DNA from: Methylobacterium terricola
GTDB taxonomy: Bacteria; Pseudomonadota; Alphaproteobacteria; Rhizobiales; Beijerinckiaceae
Length of the DNA stretch: 64,000 nt
Assembly: GCF_006151805.1 (NCBI RefSeq)
Contig: NZ_VDDA01000010.1
Coordinates: 124,001-188,000 of the forward strand
Direction of reading: 5' to 3'
In this document: one piece after another, positions 18,640-28,070 of the stretch
Layout of the letters: every line of letters starts with the position of its first letter
How positions within the stretch are numbered: the first letter of the stretch is position 1
Notes under the pieces: model-generated
What the model saw: only the letters and a program-made list of their open reading frames with translations
What the model was told of the DNA's origin: nothing
The model's database searches: none
Program-made: the position numbers and the translations under genes

Positions 18640-18675
18640 GGCTCCAATTTATAGATTGGACTAATTCTAAACAAG
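18640..18675 (-). promoter_or_regulatory. AT-rich promoter and possible Irr/ICE-type operator of mbfA
   Basis: On the minus strand TTGTTTAGAATTAGTCCAAT is followed by CTATAAATTGGAG. TATAAA at 18648-18653 is a good -10 about 30 bases before the GTG. The TTTAGAAT half resembles an iron control element, with a poorer mirrored half (ATCTATAAA). A TTGGA-N5-TCCAA inverted repeat lies next to it. The known iron regulation of mbfA by Irr makes this a reasonable candidate, not a proven site. Confidence 0.4.
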
Positions 18676-18774
18676 GGCTGGCGCGGGGTTGCGGTGAGCG
18701 CAGGATTGCCGGCGCGCCGGGACCAGGGAGCGATCGCGCTGGACGGCCAAGGCCGGAGCCGGCATTCTCCAGAG

Positions 18775-18852
18775 ACGAGGAGATAGATATTTTTTCCTAT
18801 CTCACCGTCGTTGTTTGATATTGTGAATCGTGACAGCGACTTAGCTCGTAGA
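18775..18852 (+). promoter_or_regulatory. CRISPR leader
   Basis: About 78 bases before the first repeat are markedly AT-rich compared with the flanks. They contain a GAGATAG (18780-18786)/CTATCTC (18797-18803) inverted repeat around a T-run, and GTTGTTTGATATTGTGAATC. Position at the end with intact repeats, and repeat decay at the opposite end, identify this as the leader. Transcription of the array would therefore run along the plus strand. Confidence 0.75.
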
Positions 18853-19979
18853 GGCTCCCCCGCCTACGCGGGGATGGACCCCCGTCGTGGCCGGGTCGGG
18901 GGCCGGCGCAGGCGGCTCCCCCGCCTACGCGGGGATGGACCCCCTTTATGTCGCCCGGCCCGCCTCCTCCTCGGGGCTCCCCCGCCTACGCGGGGATGGA
19001 CCCGCGGCTTGCCGAAGCACGTCGTTCGGGCCCTGGGCTCCCCCGCCTACGCGGGGATGGACCCGCCGCCCTCGGGGTTGAGGGCGAGCAGATGCTGGCT
19101 CCCCCGCCTACGCGGGGATGGACCCGCGGCGCTCGGCGTCGGACAGGGTCAGGGCTCGGCTCCCCCGCCTACGCGGGGATGGACCCGGCTCGTCGCAGTA
19201 GAAGCAGGCAGCGCCGTCGGCTCCCCCGCCTACGCGGGGATGGACCCCCGTAAAAATACGGGGAGCCGATGTATTGGCCGGCTCCCCCGCCTACGCGGGG
19301 ATGGACCCGTCGCGCAGCCCCCGCCGGTCTCGGCCGAAAAGGCTCCCCCGCCTACGCGGGGATGGACCCGCCGACGTGGCGACGATCTGCCCGGACTGGG
19401 AGGCTCCCCCGCCTACGCGGGGATGGACCGCGGCCGTTCGAGGGTGACGAGGGCTACAAGGAGGCTCCCCCGCCTACGCGGGGATGGACCCCCGGGCGAC
19501 AGGGCGAGGGTCTGTTCGAGACTGGCTCCCCCGCCTACGCGGGGATGGACCCGGCTCGTCCCCGTTACGGTCACCGGCACCGGCGGCTCCCCCGCCTACG
19601 CGGGGATGGACCCCCTATCGCTCGCCGTCGCGGCGTTGTGGCACCGGCTCCCCCGCCTACGCGGGGATGGACCCTCAAAATGGTCTGTCCAGGGGTCCGC
19701 ATAGACGGCTCCCCCGCCTACGCGGGGATGGACACCTCCTCGGATGACGCTTCGTGCCTGCGCGAGCGGCTCCCCCGCCTACGCGGGGATGGACCCTCGG
19801 GCAGTGCTACGCGTCCGGCAACAGCGGTGGCTCCCCCGCCTACGCGGGGATGGACCCGGGGCGACCTCGTCCAGGTACCAGGCGACCGAGGCTCCCCCGC
19901 CCAAGCGGGAATGGACCCACGCCCGGGTTCGGCGTCTCGGTCGTCAAGGCGTCTCCCCCGCCCAAGCGGGGACCGGCAA
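18853..19979 (+). CRISPR. CRISPR array, type I-E-like, 19 repeats and 18 spacers
   Basis: A 29-bp repeat starting GGCTCCCCCGCCTACGCGGG and ending GATGGACCC recurs with an exact 61-bp period, giving 32-bp spacers throughout. The core forms a CCCCGC-CTAC-GCGGGG hairpin. Length, spacer size and the GGGGAT-ACC 3' end match type I-E repeats read in this orientation. Repeats 10 and 15 each carry one substitution near the 3' end. The two leader-distal repeats (19890 and 19951) share CAAG in place of TACG in the loop, and the last is further decayed, as expected for oldest units. No cas gene lies within the window on either side. The many open frames across the array are artefacts of the 61-bp period. 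Confidence 0.97.
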
Positions 19980-20155
19980 GGCCCCCTCCCGCGTGCGGCA
20001 CCGCACGTCCCCACCGGCCGCTACAACCTGCCGGCGGTTGCCTCGCGGGCCCGAACGGAGCATGACGGCGCCCGGATTCGCGGGGGGCCTCGCGCCCTGT
20101 CCGGGGCGGAATCGGCGCGTCCCTCGCGAGAGCGTCCCCGCCACGAAGTGCCCGC

Positions 20156-20887
20156 ATGAGCGCCGTCACCCGCATCGCCCGCAGCCGGGCCGCCCAGGAG
20201 AGCCTCGGCTTCCTCGGCGCGAGCTACCTCTCGCTGGTGCGGCGCACCAACCGCTTCAGCCTCGATCCGCCGGAGGCCTATGACTGGCTGTCGCCGCTGC
20301 GGCCGTTCATCATCGGCATGTGGCACGGCCAGCACCTGATGGTGCCGTTCGTGCGCCGGCCGCAGGACCGGGCCGCCACCATGGTGTCCCGCTCGGTCGA
20401 TGGCGGGGTGAACACCGCGGTGCTCGAACGCATGGGCGTGCGGGTGATCCGCGGCTCCGGGGCCCGGCGCGCCAGCGACATGTGGGCGAAGGGCGGGGTA
20501 GCGGCCCTGCGCGGCTGCCTCAAGGCGCTGGAGGACGGCGAATCGGTGGCGTTCAGCGCCGACGTGCCGAAGGTGTCGCGGCGCTGCGGCGAGGGCATCG
20601 TGATGCTGGCCCGGCTCTCCGGCCGCCCGGTCGTGCCGACCGCCGTGGTGACGAGCCGCTATCTCCAGTTCGACAGCTGGGACCGGGCGAGCCTCGGCCT
20701 GCCCTTCGGCCGCGGCGTGATGGCCTTCGGCGCACCGATCACGGTGCCCCGCGACCTCGACGCGGACGGGATCGAGGCGGCGCGCCTGCGCATCGAGACC
20801 GACCTCAACGCCGTGCATGCCCGAGCCTTCGCGCAGGTCGGCCGGGTCGATCCGGTGCATACCCGCAGGGAGACGACCGCCCGATGA
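20156..20887 (+). CDS. Lysophospholipid acyltransferase-like protein (DUF374)
   Basis: The 243-residue DUF374 protein has an acyltransferase-like WHGQHLMVPF near residue 57 and the region FSADVPKVSRRCGEGIVMLA, where most relatives have a DGPRGP-like sequence. The family is related to lipid A acyltransferases and is commonly placed next to waaA. Its stop overlaps the waaA start (ATGA), so the three genes to lpxK form one translationally coupled operon for lipid A/KDO assembly. The acyl substrate is unknown. It lies about 180 bases after the last CRISPR repeat. Confidence 0.83.
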   Translation: MSAVTRIARSRAAQESLGFLGASYLSLVRRTNRFSLDPPEAYDWLSPLRPFIIGMWHGQHLMVPFVRRPQDRAATMVSRSVDGGVNTAVLERMGVRVIRGSGARRASDMWAKGGVAALRGCLKALEDGESVAFSADVPKVSRRCGEGIVMLARLSGRPVVPTAVVTSRYLQFDSWDRASLGLPFGRGVMAFGAPITVPRDLDADGIEAARLRIETDLNAVHARAFAQVGRVDPVHTRRETTAR

Positions 20888-22188
20888 GGCACGAGGGCGT
20901 TCCGGCGCTGCTGCGCGCCTACCATTACGGGCTGATCGCCGGCGAGCCGGCTTTGGCCGGCCTGCTGGCCTGGCGCCGTCGGCGCGGCAAGGAGGATCCG
21001 GTCCGCCTGCCCGAGCGCACCGGGCGGCCGGGCCGGCCGCGCCCCGCGGGTCCCCTGGTCTGGGCCCACGGCGCCAGCATCGGCGAGGCGCTGTCGCTCC
21101 TCGGCCTCGTCGAGCGCCTGACCGGGCGCGGCTTCACGGTGCTCGTCACCTCCGGCACCCGCACCTCGGCGGAGCTGCTGGCGCGGCGCCTGCCCCGCGG
21201 CGCCCTGCACCAGTTCGCGCCCCTCGACGCGCCGCGCTACGTCGCGCGCTTCCTCGACCATTGGCGGCCGGACCTCGCGCTGGTCGCCGAATCGGAATTG
21301 TGGCCCAACACCATCCTGGCGCTGCACGCGCGCGGCGTGCCGCTGATCCTGGTCAACGGGCGGATGTCGGAGCGCTCGGCCCGCGGCTGGGCGCGCACCC
21401 CCGCGGTGGCCCGGGCGATCCTGTCGCGCGTCGCCCTCTGCCTCGCCCAGAGCCAGGAGGAGGCGGAGCGCTTCGCCCGCCTCGGCGCGCCGCGGGTCGT
21501 GGCCGGCGGCAACCTGAAATTCGACGCCGGCCCGCCGCCGGCGGATCCCGAGCAGCTGCGCCAGGTCGCCGGGGTGATCGGCGACCGCCCGGTCTGGCTC
21601 GCCGCCTCGACCCATCCGGGCGAGGAGGCGGCGGCGACGGCCGCCCACAAGGCGCTGGCACGCCGGCATCCGGGTCTGCTCACCATCGTGGTGCCGCGCC
21701 ATCCCGAGCGCGGTCCTCTCGTCGCCGCCGACGCCACCGCGGCGGGCCTCCGGGTCGGGCGCCGGTCGGCGGGCGGCCAGCCGCACGACAAGGTCGATCT
21801 CTACGTCGCCGACACGGTGGGCGAGCTCGGCCTGTTCTACCGCCTGTGCCCGCTCGTCTTCGTCGGCGGCTCGCTCGCCCGCCACGGCGGCCAGAACCCG
21901 ATCGAGCCGGCCCGCCTCGGCGCCGCGATCCTGTACGGCCCGCACGTGCGCAACTTCGCCCCGGTCTACGCCGCCCTCGCGCGCGCCGGCGGCGCCCGCG
22001 CGGTGCGGGACGGGCAGGAGCTGACCGCCGCCCTCGACGAGTTCCTGGGCGATGCCGCCGGCCGTCAGGCGCTGGCCCGCGCCGGCCATGAGGCGATCGC
22101 GTCCGCCGGCGGCGCCACCGACCGGGCGATGGCCGCCCTCGAACCCTTCATCTGCCAATTGAAGATCGCCGGGCGGTTCGCCTCGTGA
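20884..22188 (+). CDS. waaA: 3-deoxy-D-manno-octulosonic acid (KDO) transferase
   Basis: The 434-residue membrane-anchored glycosyltransferase adds KDO from CMP-KDO to lipid IVA. Visible landmarks are VWAHGASIGEALSL, in which the catalytic acid normally lies (the GE), AESELWPNTI, LVNGRMSERSARGW, AGGNLKFD, and the C-terminal FVGGSLARHGGQNPIEPA. It sits in the usual order acyltransferase-waaA-lpxK, sharing ATGA with the upstream gene and overlapping lpxK by four bases. Confidence 0.94.
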   Translation: MRHEGVPALLRAYHYGLIAGEPALAGLLAWRRRRGKEDPVRLPERTGRPGRPRPAGPLVWAHGASIGEALSLLGLVERLTGRGFTVLVTSGTRTSAELLARRLPRGALHQFAPLDAPRYVARFLDHWRPDLALVAESELWPNTILALHARGVPLILVNGRMSERSARGWARTPAVARAILSRVALCLAQSQEEAERFARLGAPRVVAGGNLKFDAGPPPADPEQLRQVAGVIGDRPVWLAASTHPGEEAAATAAHKALARRHPGLLTIVVPRHPERGPLVAADATAAGLRVGRRSAGGQPHDKVDLYVADTVGELGLFYRLCPLVFVGGSLARHGGQNPIEPARLGAAILYGPHVRNFAPVYAALARAGGARAVRDGQELTAALDEFLGDAAGRQALARAGHEAIASAGGATDRAMAALEPFICQLKIAGRFAS

Positions 22189-23156
22189 GGGCGCCGGGCT
22201 TCTGGTGGCACGAGGCACCGACGCCGGCCGCCCGGCTGCTCGCCCCCGTCGCGGCCGTCTACGGCGCGCTCGCCGCCCGCCGGATGGTAAGGCCCGGGGC
22301 GGCGGCGCCCTGCCCGGTGGTCTGCATCGGCAATCTCACCCTCGGCGGCGCCGGCAAGACCCCGACCGCTCTCGCGGTGGCGGCGCTGCTGCGCGACCTC
22401 GGCCGGCGCCCGGCTTTCCTCAGCCGGGGCTATGGCGGGCGCCTGCCCGGCCCGGTGCGGGTCGATCCGGCGCGCCACGGCGCGGGCGATGTCGGCGACG
22501 AGCCGCTGCTCCTCGCCCGCGCCGGCCCGGCGATCGTCGCCCGCGACCGGATGGCGGGGGCCGCGGCCTGCCGGGAGGCCGGCGCCGACGTGGTGGTGAT
22601 GGATGACGGGTTGCAGAACCCGAGCCTCGTCAAGGACCTGGCGCTGGCGGTGTTCGACGGCGCGGTCGGGATCGGCAACGGGCTTGTCGTTCCGGCGGGT
22701 CCCCTGCGGGCCCCGGCCGAGATGCAATGGCCGCGGATCCACGCCGCCCTGGTGATCGGCGAGGGCGCACCCGGCGCGCGGATCCTGGCGGAGGCGCGGC
22801 GGCGAGGGCTGCCGGCCCTGGGCGGGCGGCTGGTGCCCGCCCCGGAGGCCGCCGCATCCCTGCGCGGCCGCCGGATCCTGGCCTTCGCGGGGATCGGCCG
22901 GCCACAGAAATTCTTCGCGACCCTGCGCGACCTCGGGGCCGACCTGCGCGAGACCCGCGCCTTTCCCGACCACCACGCCTTCACGGCGGCGGAGGCCGAG
23001 AGCCTGGCGGCGGAGGCGGCGCGCCGGGATCTCATGCTGGTGACGACCGAGAAGGACCGGGTGCGGCTCCCCGCCGGCATGCCGGTCGCGACGCTGCCGG
23101 TGGTGCTGGCGCTCGACGGGGCGGAGATTCTGGTGGAACGGCTACGGCGCCTGTGA
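22185..23156 (+). CDS. lpxK: Tetraacyldisaccharide 4'-kinase
   Basis: The 323-residue kinase phosphorylates the 4' position of the lipid A disaccharide. The P-loop is GGAGKTPTALA at about residue 50. The family pattern continues with FLSRGYGGR, GDEPLLLA and VVMDDGLQNPSL. A GTG start overlaps the waaA stop. The C-terminus overlaps, tail to tail, the last 15 bases of the DUF2093 gene on the other strand. Confidence 0.94.
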   Translation: MRAPGFWWHEAPTPAARLLAPVAAVYGALAARRMVRPGAAAPCPVVCIGNLTLGGAGKTPTALAVAALLRDLGRRPAFLSRGYGGRLPGPVRVDPARHGAGDVGDEPLLLARAGPAIVARDRMAGAAACREAGADVVVMDDGLQNPSLVKDLALAVFDGAVGIGNGLVVPAGPLRAPAEMQWPRIHAALVIGEGAPGARILAEARRRGLPALGGRLVPAPEAAASLRGRRILAFAGIGRPQKFFATLRDLGADLRETRAFPDHHAFTAAEAESLAAEAARRDLMLVTTEKDRVRLPAGMPVATLPVVLALDGAEILVERLRRL

Positions 23157-23363
23157 CGCCGCCCGCAGGCGCACCATCACGGCGTCGGGATCGGCATAGG
23201 CCTCCTGGCGCTCGACGCTCCAGTAGCGCAGGGCGTCGAGGGGGATCTCGACCCCGGTCACGGCGCAGCGCACGAACCGGCCCGGCCGCACCACCCGCAG
23301 GTTGCTGTCGCCGTACTCGACCACGGCCTCGCCGGACCCGCCGCGCTCGAACCGTCCCAGCAT
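23142..23363 (-). CDS. DUF2093 family small protein
   Basis: The 73-residue protein matches DUF2093 by its core sequences: RFERGGSGEAVVEYGD, VRCAVTGVEIPLDALRYWSV and RQEAY. The family is restricted to alphaproteobacteria, is often found beside lpxK, and has no known function. The single conserved Cys in RCAVTG is seen. It is convergent with lpxK and overlaps it by 15 bases. Confidence 0.85.
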   Translation of the reverse strand: MLGRFERGGSGEAVVEYGDSNLRVVRPGRFVRCAVTGVEIPLDALRYWSVERQEAYADPDAVMVRLRAASQAP

Positions 23364-23515
23364 CGCGTCATTCCTCTCAACGGCCCATCCGAGGCGGCAT
23401 GTCCGAGGGTTTAGGGCGCCGGCGCCGGCTTGTCGACGGGCTCGACGGGGGACGCGCGCGGGGCCATGATCGCGGCCCCGACCATCGCGCTCCCGAGAGC
23501 GAGCAAGGGCCGAGA

Positions 23516-23914
23516 ATGGACCCGATTGAGACCCTGTTCTCCGCCGCCCGCGCGGCGCAAGGCCGGGCGCACGCGCCCTATTCGCGCTTCCGCGTCGGCG
23601 CGGCGATCCGCGACGAGGCGGGCGCGGTGCATGCCGGCTGCAACGTCGAGAACGCCGCCTACCCGGTCGGCACCTGCGCCGAGGCCGGCGCGATCGCCGC
23701 GATGATCGCGCAGGGCGGCCGGCGCATCGCCGCCATCCTGGTGCTGGGCGACGGCGCGGCGCTCGTCACGCCCTGCGGCGCCTGCCGCCAGCGCATCCGC
23801 GAATTCGCCGGGCCCGACACCCCGATCCACGTCGCCGGCCCGGAGGGGCTGCGCCGGACCTTCACCCTCGACGAGCTCTTGCCCGCCTCGTTCGGGCCGG
23901 ACAATCTCGCGTGA
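23516..23914 (+). CDS. cdd: Cytidine deaminase
   Basis: The 132-residue enzyme is of the small tetrameric cytidine deaminase type. The zinc site is TCAEAGAIAAM (Cys, with catalytic Glu) and TPCGACRQRIREF. The substrate-binding segment is SRFRVGAAI and AGCNVENAAYPVG. It converts cytidine and deoxycytidine to uridine and deoxyuridine. The stop overlaps the GTG of the phosphorylase that follows, so cdd, the purine phosphorylase and deoA form a nucleoside salvage operon. The ATG at 23516 is preceded by GGGCCGAGA and gives the usual length. Confidence 0.93.
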   Translation: MDPIETLFSAARAAQGRAHAPYSRFRVGAAIRDEAGAVHAGCNVENAAYPVGTCAEAGAIAAMIAQGGRRIAAILVLGDGAALVTPCGACRQRIREFAGPDTPIHVAGPEGLRRTFTLDELLPASFGPDNLA

Positions 23915-24732
23915 GCGCGCCCGACGATCCGCGCGTGGCGGAGGCCGCCGCCTTCCTGCGGGCGCGCGGCCTCGCCGGCGGGTACAGGCTCGCCCTCGTC
24001 ACCGGGACCGGGCTCGGATCCCTCGCCGAGCGGCTGACCGGCACGATCGTCCTGCCCTACGGCGAGATCCCGCACTTTCCGGCATCCGGGGTGTCGGGCC
24101 ATGCCGGGCGGCTGGTGGCGGGGACCTTGAGCGGGGAACGGGTGCTGCTGTTCCAGGGACGCGCTCATCCCTACGAGCACGGCGACGCCGCGGTGATGCG
24201 GGTGCCGGTCGGCGTGGTGGCGGCCTTGGGCGCGCCGCCGCTCCTCCTCACCAACGCGGCGGGCTCGCTCCTGCCCGGGGCCGGGCCCGGCAGCCTCGCG
24301 CTGATCACTGACCACATCAACCTGTCGGGACTGAACCCGCTCTACGGCGAGCCGTCCGACACCCGCTTCGTGCCGATGGTCGAGGCCTACGATCCGGCCT
24401 TGCGGGCGGCGCTGACGGCGGCGGCGGCGGAGAGCGCCATCACGCTGCATGCCGGCGTCTATGCCTGGTTCTCCGGCCCGAGCTTCGAGACCCCGGCCGA
24501 AATCCGCATGGCGAAGACCCTGGGCGCCGACCTCGTCGGCATGTCGACGGCACCCGAGGTGATCCTGGCACGGTTCTTCGGCCTGCGGGTCGCCGCACTC
24601 TCGCTGGTGACCAACTACGCCGCCGGTTTCGAGTCCGGCGCCCCGCATCACGCGGAGACCAAGCGGGTGGCGGCGCAGGCGGCCGACGATGTCGGGCGCC
24701 TCGTCGCGGCACTCCTCGCCCGCGATCTCTGA
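23911..24732 (+). CDS. Purine-nucleoside phosphorylase
   Basis: The 273-residue trimeric-type PNP has TGTGLGSLAERL (phosphate loop), IPHFPASGVSGHAGRL, FQGRAHPYEHGD, LLTNAAGSL and the base-binding SGPSFETPAEIRM. It cleaves purine (deoxy)ribonucleosides with phosphate. The GTG start overlaps the cdd stop. Operon position with cdd and deoA supports general nucleoside scavenging. Whether it prefers guanosine/inosine or xanthosine cannot be told. Confidence 0.92.
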   Translation: MSAPDDPRVAEAAAFLRARGLAGGYRLALVTGTGLGSLAERLTGTIVLPYGEIPHFPASGVSGHAGRLVAGTLSGERVLLFQGRAHPYEHGDAAVMRVPVGVVAALGAPPLLLTNAAGSLLPGAGPGSLALITDHINLSGLNPLYGEPSDTRFVPMVEAYDPALRAALTAAAAESAITLHAGVYAWFSGPSFETPAEIRMAKTLGADLVGMSTAPEVILARFFGLRVAALSLVTNYAAGFESGAPHHAETKRVAAQAADDVGRLVAALLARDL

Positions 24733-24753
24733 CCTCTGTCTCCAGGACGCACC

Positions 24754-26067
<1,314 letters not shown>

Positions 26068-26202
26068 CGATCTGCGCGTACGGGGAAGATGGTTGGATCT
26101 GCATCGGGACCCGTGCCCCGCACCGTCGTTCTTTCACGGATGACGTTTTGTCCGTCCGGCACAGGACGATGCCGATGAGCGTCGACTTTCGATGCTCGCG
26201 CG

Positions 26203-26400
26203 GGTCCCCTCTCCCGAGGGGAAAGGGGGCCCTATCCAGAAATTGCTCCGCGAATCCGGGGACGTGGCAGCGGCTATCATACCGTCGCGCCTTCGAACAG
26301 ATCTGTTCGAAAGCGCAAGGCAAGCCCGAACGGGCGTCGGCGCTGATGCGCCGGACGCCTTGGCATCGACGTGTCGATGCCAGGGCGCGGGGGTATTATT
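26203..26400. repeat. Cluster of palindromes between deoA and ppx
   Basis: The 404-base gap between the convergent deoA and ppx genes holds no convincing gene. It contains four inverted repeats in about 200 bases: a CCCCTCTCCCGAGGGGAAAG hairpin (about 26205-26230), the perfect 20-bp palindrome at 26292-26311, a CGGCGC-TGAT-GCGCCG hairpin (about 26338-26353), and GGCATCGAC-GT-GTCGATGCC at 26361-26380. This may be a compound repeat element or a tandem set of terminators. Confidence 0.7.
26292..26311. promoter_or_regulatory. Perfect 20-bp palindrome TTCGAACAGATCTGTTCGAA
   Basis: The sequence equals its own reverse complement over 20 bases with no loop. That makes it more likely to be a site for a dimeric DNA-binding protein than an RNA hairpin. 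It is AT-richer than its surroundings and lies between two convergent genes, not upstream of one, which is unusual for an operator. Confidence 0.5.
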
Positions 26401-26471
26401 GAGGCCAGGCGTCGGACCGGCGGTCATCCGACGTCACCTGCCAGCCGCCCCCGAAGAGCGGGGATCTCCCC

Positions 26472-28019
26472 TCACCCCCCAATTTCGATCCGCGCCTCGA
26501 CCCCGAGCAGCCGCCCGAGCCCGCGCAGCCGGTTCGACAACCGGTCGCTGGCGAGGTCCTTCAGGTCGTGCGGCAGGGTGAGAACGATCGCGCCGTCGCG
26601 CATCGCCAGCGGCGTGCGCGGCAGGATACCCGCCATCGCCACCGAGACCGGAAAAGCGACGCGCAGCACTGCGCCGAGCAGCCGCGCCTGCTCGAACAAG
26701 CGCGGACCGGCGAGCTGGCGCAGGAGCGGGCTCGCCTTTTCGGGGGCGACGCCCTCGTGGCGGAAGAACACCGCCACGGCGAGGTAGGCCCGGCCCGGAT
26801 GGTCGATGCCGACGAAGGAGGCGTGGGCGATGACGTTGAGGCTCTGCTCGCCGCGATAATCCGGATGGGTGCGCCAGCCGACATCGGCGAGGAGACAGGC
26901 GGCGTGGCGCAGCCGGCGCTCGTCGGCGGTTTCCGGGGTCGACAGGCTCGCCATGAAGGCGTCGGTCCAGGCCTGCAATTCGGGGCCGTGGCCCGGGCTG
27001 CGGCAGCGCAGGCGGTTGAGCTCGTCGGCCGCCAGCAGCAGCGGGTCGCGGGCACGGGCGGCGGCGTCGAGCTTCTCGAACAGCAGGCCCTCGCGCACGC
27101 CGGTGGCCGACACCGCGATCTCGCGCGGGCGGCCCGACCGGATCACCTCCTCCAGCACCACCGCCCCGTAAGCCAGCAGCGGCCGGCGCGCCTCGGACAC
27201 GCTCTCGACCGCGGCGAGCGTCGCGGCGTCGGATTGCTCGACGACTTGGAGGAACGACAATTCGTCGTTGGGCTCGATGGTGTAGCCGTGCATCACGTGC
27301 AGGCGGTAGTCGCGCGCCGCCTGGTGCAGGCGGGCCAGCGCCCGCCAGGTGCCGCCGACGGCGTAGAAGGTACGGCCCTTCAACGTGTCGAGCTGCGGGC
27401 CGGCCTTCTTGAGGGCTTCCGCAGCGAGCTTGCGGGCTTTCTTCAGCGAGCCACCGCTGAGGTCCTGGAGCGCCAGCCCGCCGAGCGGCATGGTCACGCC
27501 GCTGCCGATCGCCGAGCCGCGCACGTCGACGAGTTCGAGGCTACCGCCGCCGAGATCGCCCACCACGCCGTCCGGCGCGTGGAACCCCGAGATGACGCCG
27601 TAGGCCGACAGCTCCGCCTCGCGCCGGCCGGAGAGCAGCTCGATCGGGTGGCCGCAGGCGGCGTCGGCCGCCTCGAGGAAGGCCGGGCCGTTCTCGGCGT
27701 CGCGGGCGGCGGCGGTGGCGAGGACGAAGACCTGGCCGACATGCATCGTCTCGCACAGGACCCGGAACCGGGCCAGCGCCTGGAGCGCCCGGCGCACCGC
27801 CTCCTCGTTGAGGCGGCCGGTGGTGAGCACGTTGCGGCCCAAGCCGCACAGGACCTTCTCGTTGTAGAGCGGCGTCGGCGCCCGGCCGATGCCCGAATAG
27901 GCGACCAGCCTGACGGAGTTCGAGCCGATGTCGATGATGGCGACGGGAGCGCCGGGCTCGATCCGGGCGAGCGCGGCTTCGTTCAGGGCGGTCTGATCCA
28001 GGCCCATCCAGGTCCTCAT
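26472..28019 (-). CDS. ppx: Exopolyphosphatase (Ppx/GppA family)
   Basis: The 515-residue protein of the ASKHA fold has DIGSNSVRLVAY (phosphate 1), LATAAARDAENG, and VVGDLGGGSLELVDV (phosphate 2). An HD-like C-terminal half with GWRTHPDYRGEQ and IAHASFVGIDHPGRAY follows. It removes terminal phosphate from polyphosphate or pppGpp. It stands 51 bases downstream of ppk, so synthesis and breakdown of polyphosphate are encoded together. Confidence 0.93.
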   Translation of the reverse strand: MRTWMGLDQTALNEAALARIEPGAPVAIIDIGSNSVRLVAYSGIGRAPTPLYNEKVLCGLGRNVLTTGRLNEEAVRRALQALARFRVLCETMHVGQVFVLATAAARDAENGPAFLEAADAACGHPIELLSGRREAELSAYGVISGFHAPDGVVGDLGGGSLELVDVRGSAIGSGVTMPLGGLALQDLSGGSLKKARKLAAEALKKAGPQLDTLKGRTFYAVGGTWRALARLHQAARDYRLHVMHGYTIEPNDELSFLQVVEQSDAATLAAVESVSEARRPLLAYGAVVLEEVIRSGRPREIAVSATGVREGLLFEKLDAAARARDPLLLAADELNRLRCRSPGHGPELQAWTDAFMASLSTPETADERRLRHAACLLADVGWRTHPDYRGEQSLNVIAHASFVGIDHPGRAYLAVAVFFRHEGVAPEKASPLLRQLAGPRLFEQARLLGAVLRVAFPVSVAMAGILPRTPLAMRDGAIVLTLPHDLKDLASDRLSNRLRGLGRLLGVEARIEIGG

Positions 28020-28070
28020 GACGGGAGCGCCGCCCGACGAAAGGCCCCGGGACCGGCCCGGACCGCCGCG

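Noticed and set aside
18811..20159. Several long open frames across the CRISPR array encoding repeated SPAYAGMDP, LPRLRGDGP and PPPTRGWT peptides
   Set aside because: They are the three frames of the 61-bp repeat-spacer unit. Their regularity follows the array and they have no independent start signals or homologues.
26134..26427. Short open frames in the deoA-ppx gap
   Set aside because: They run through inverted repeats and give Arg/Pro-rich peptides typical of GC-rich non-coding DNA.
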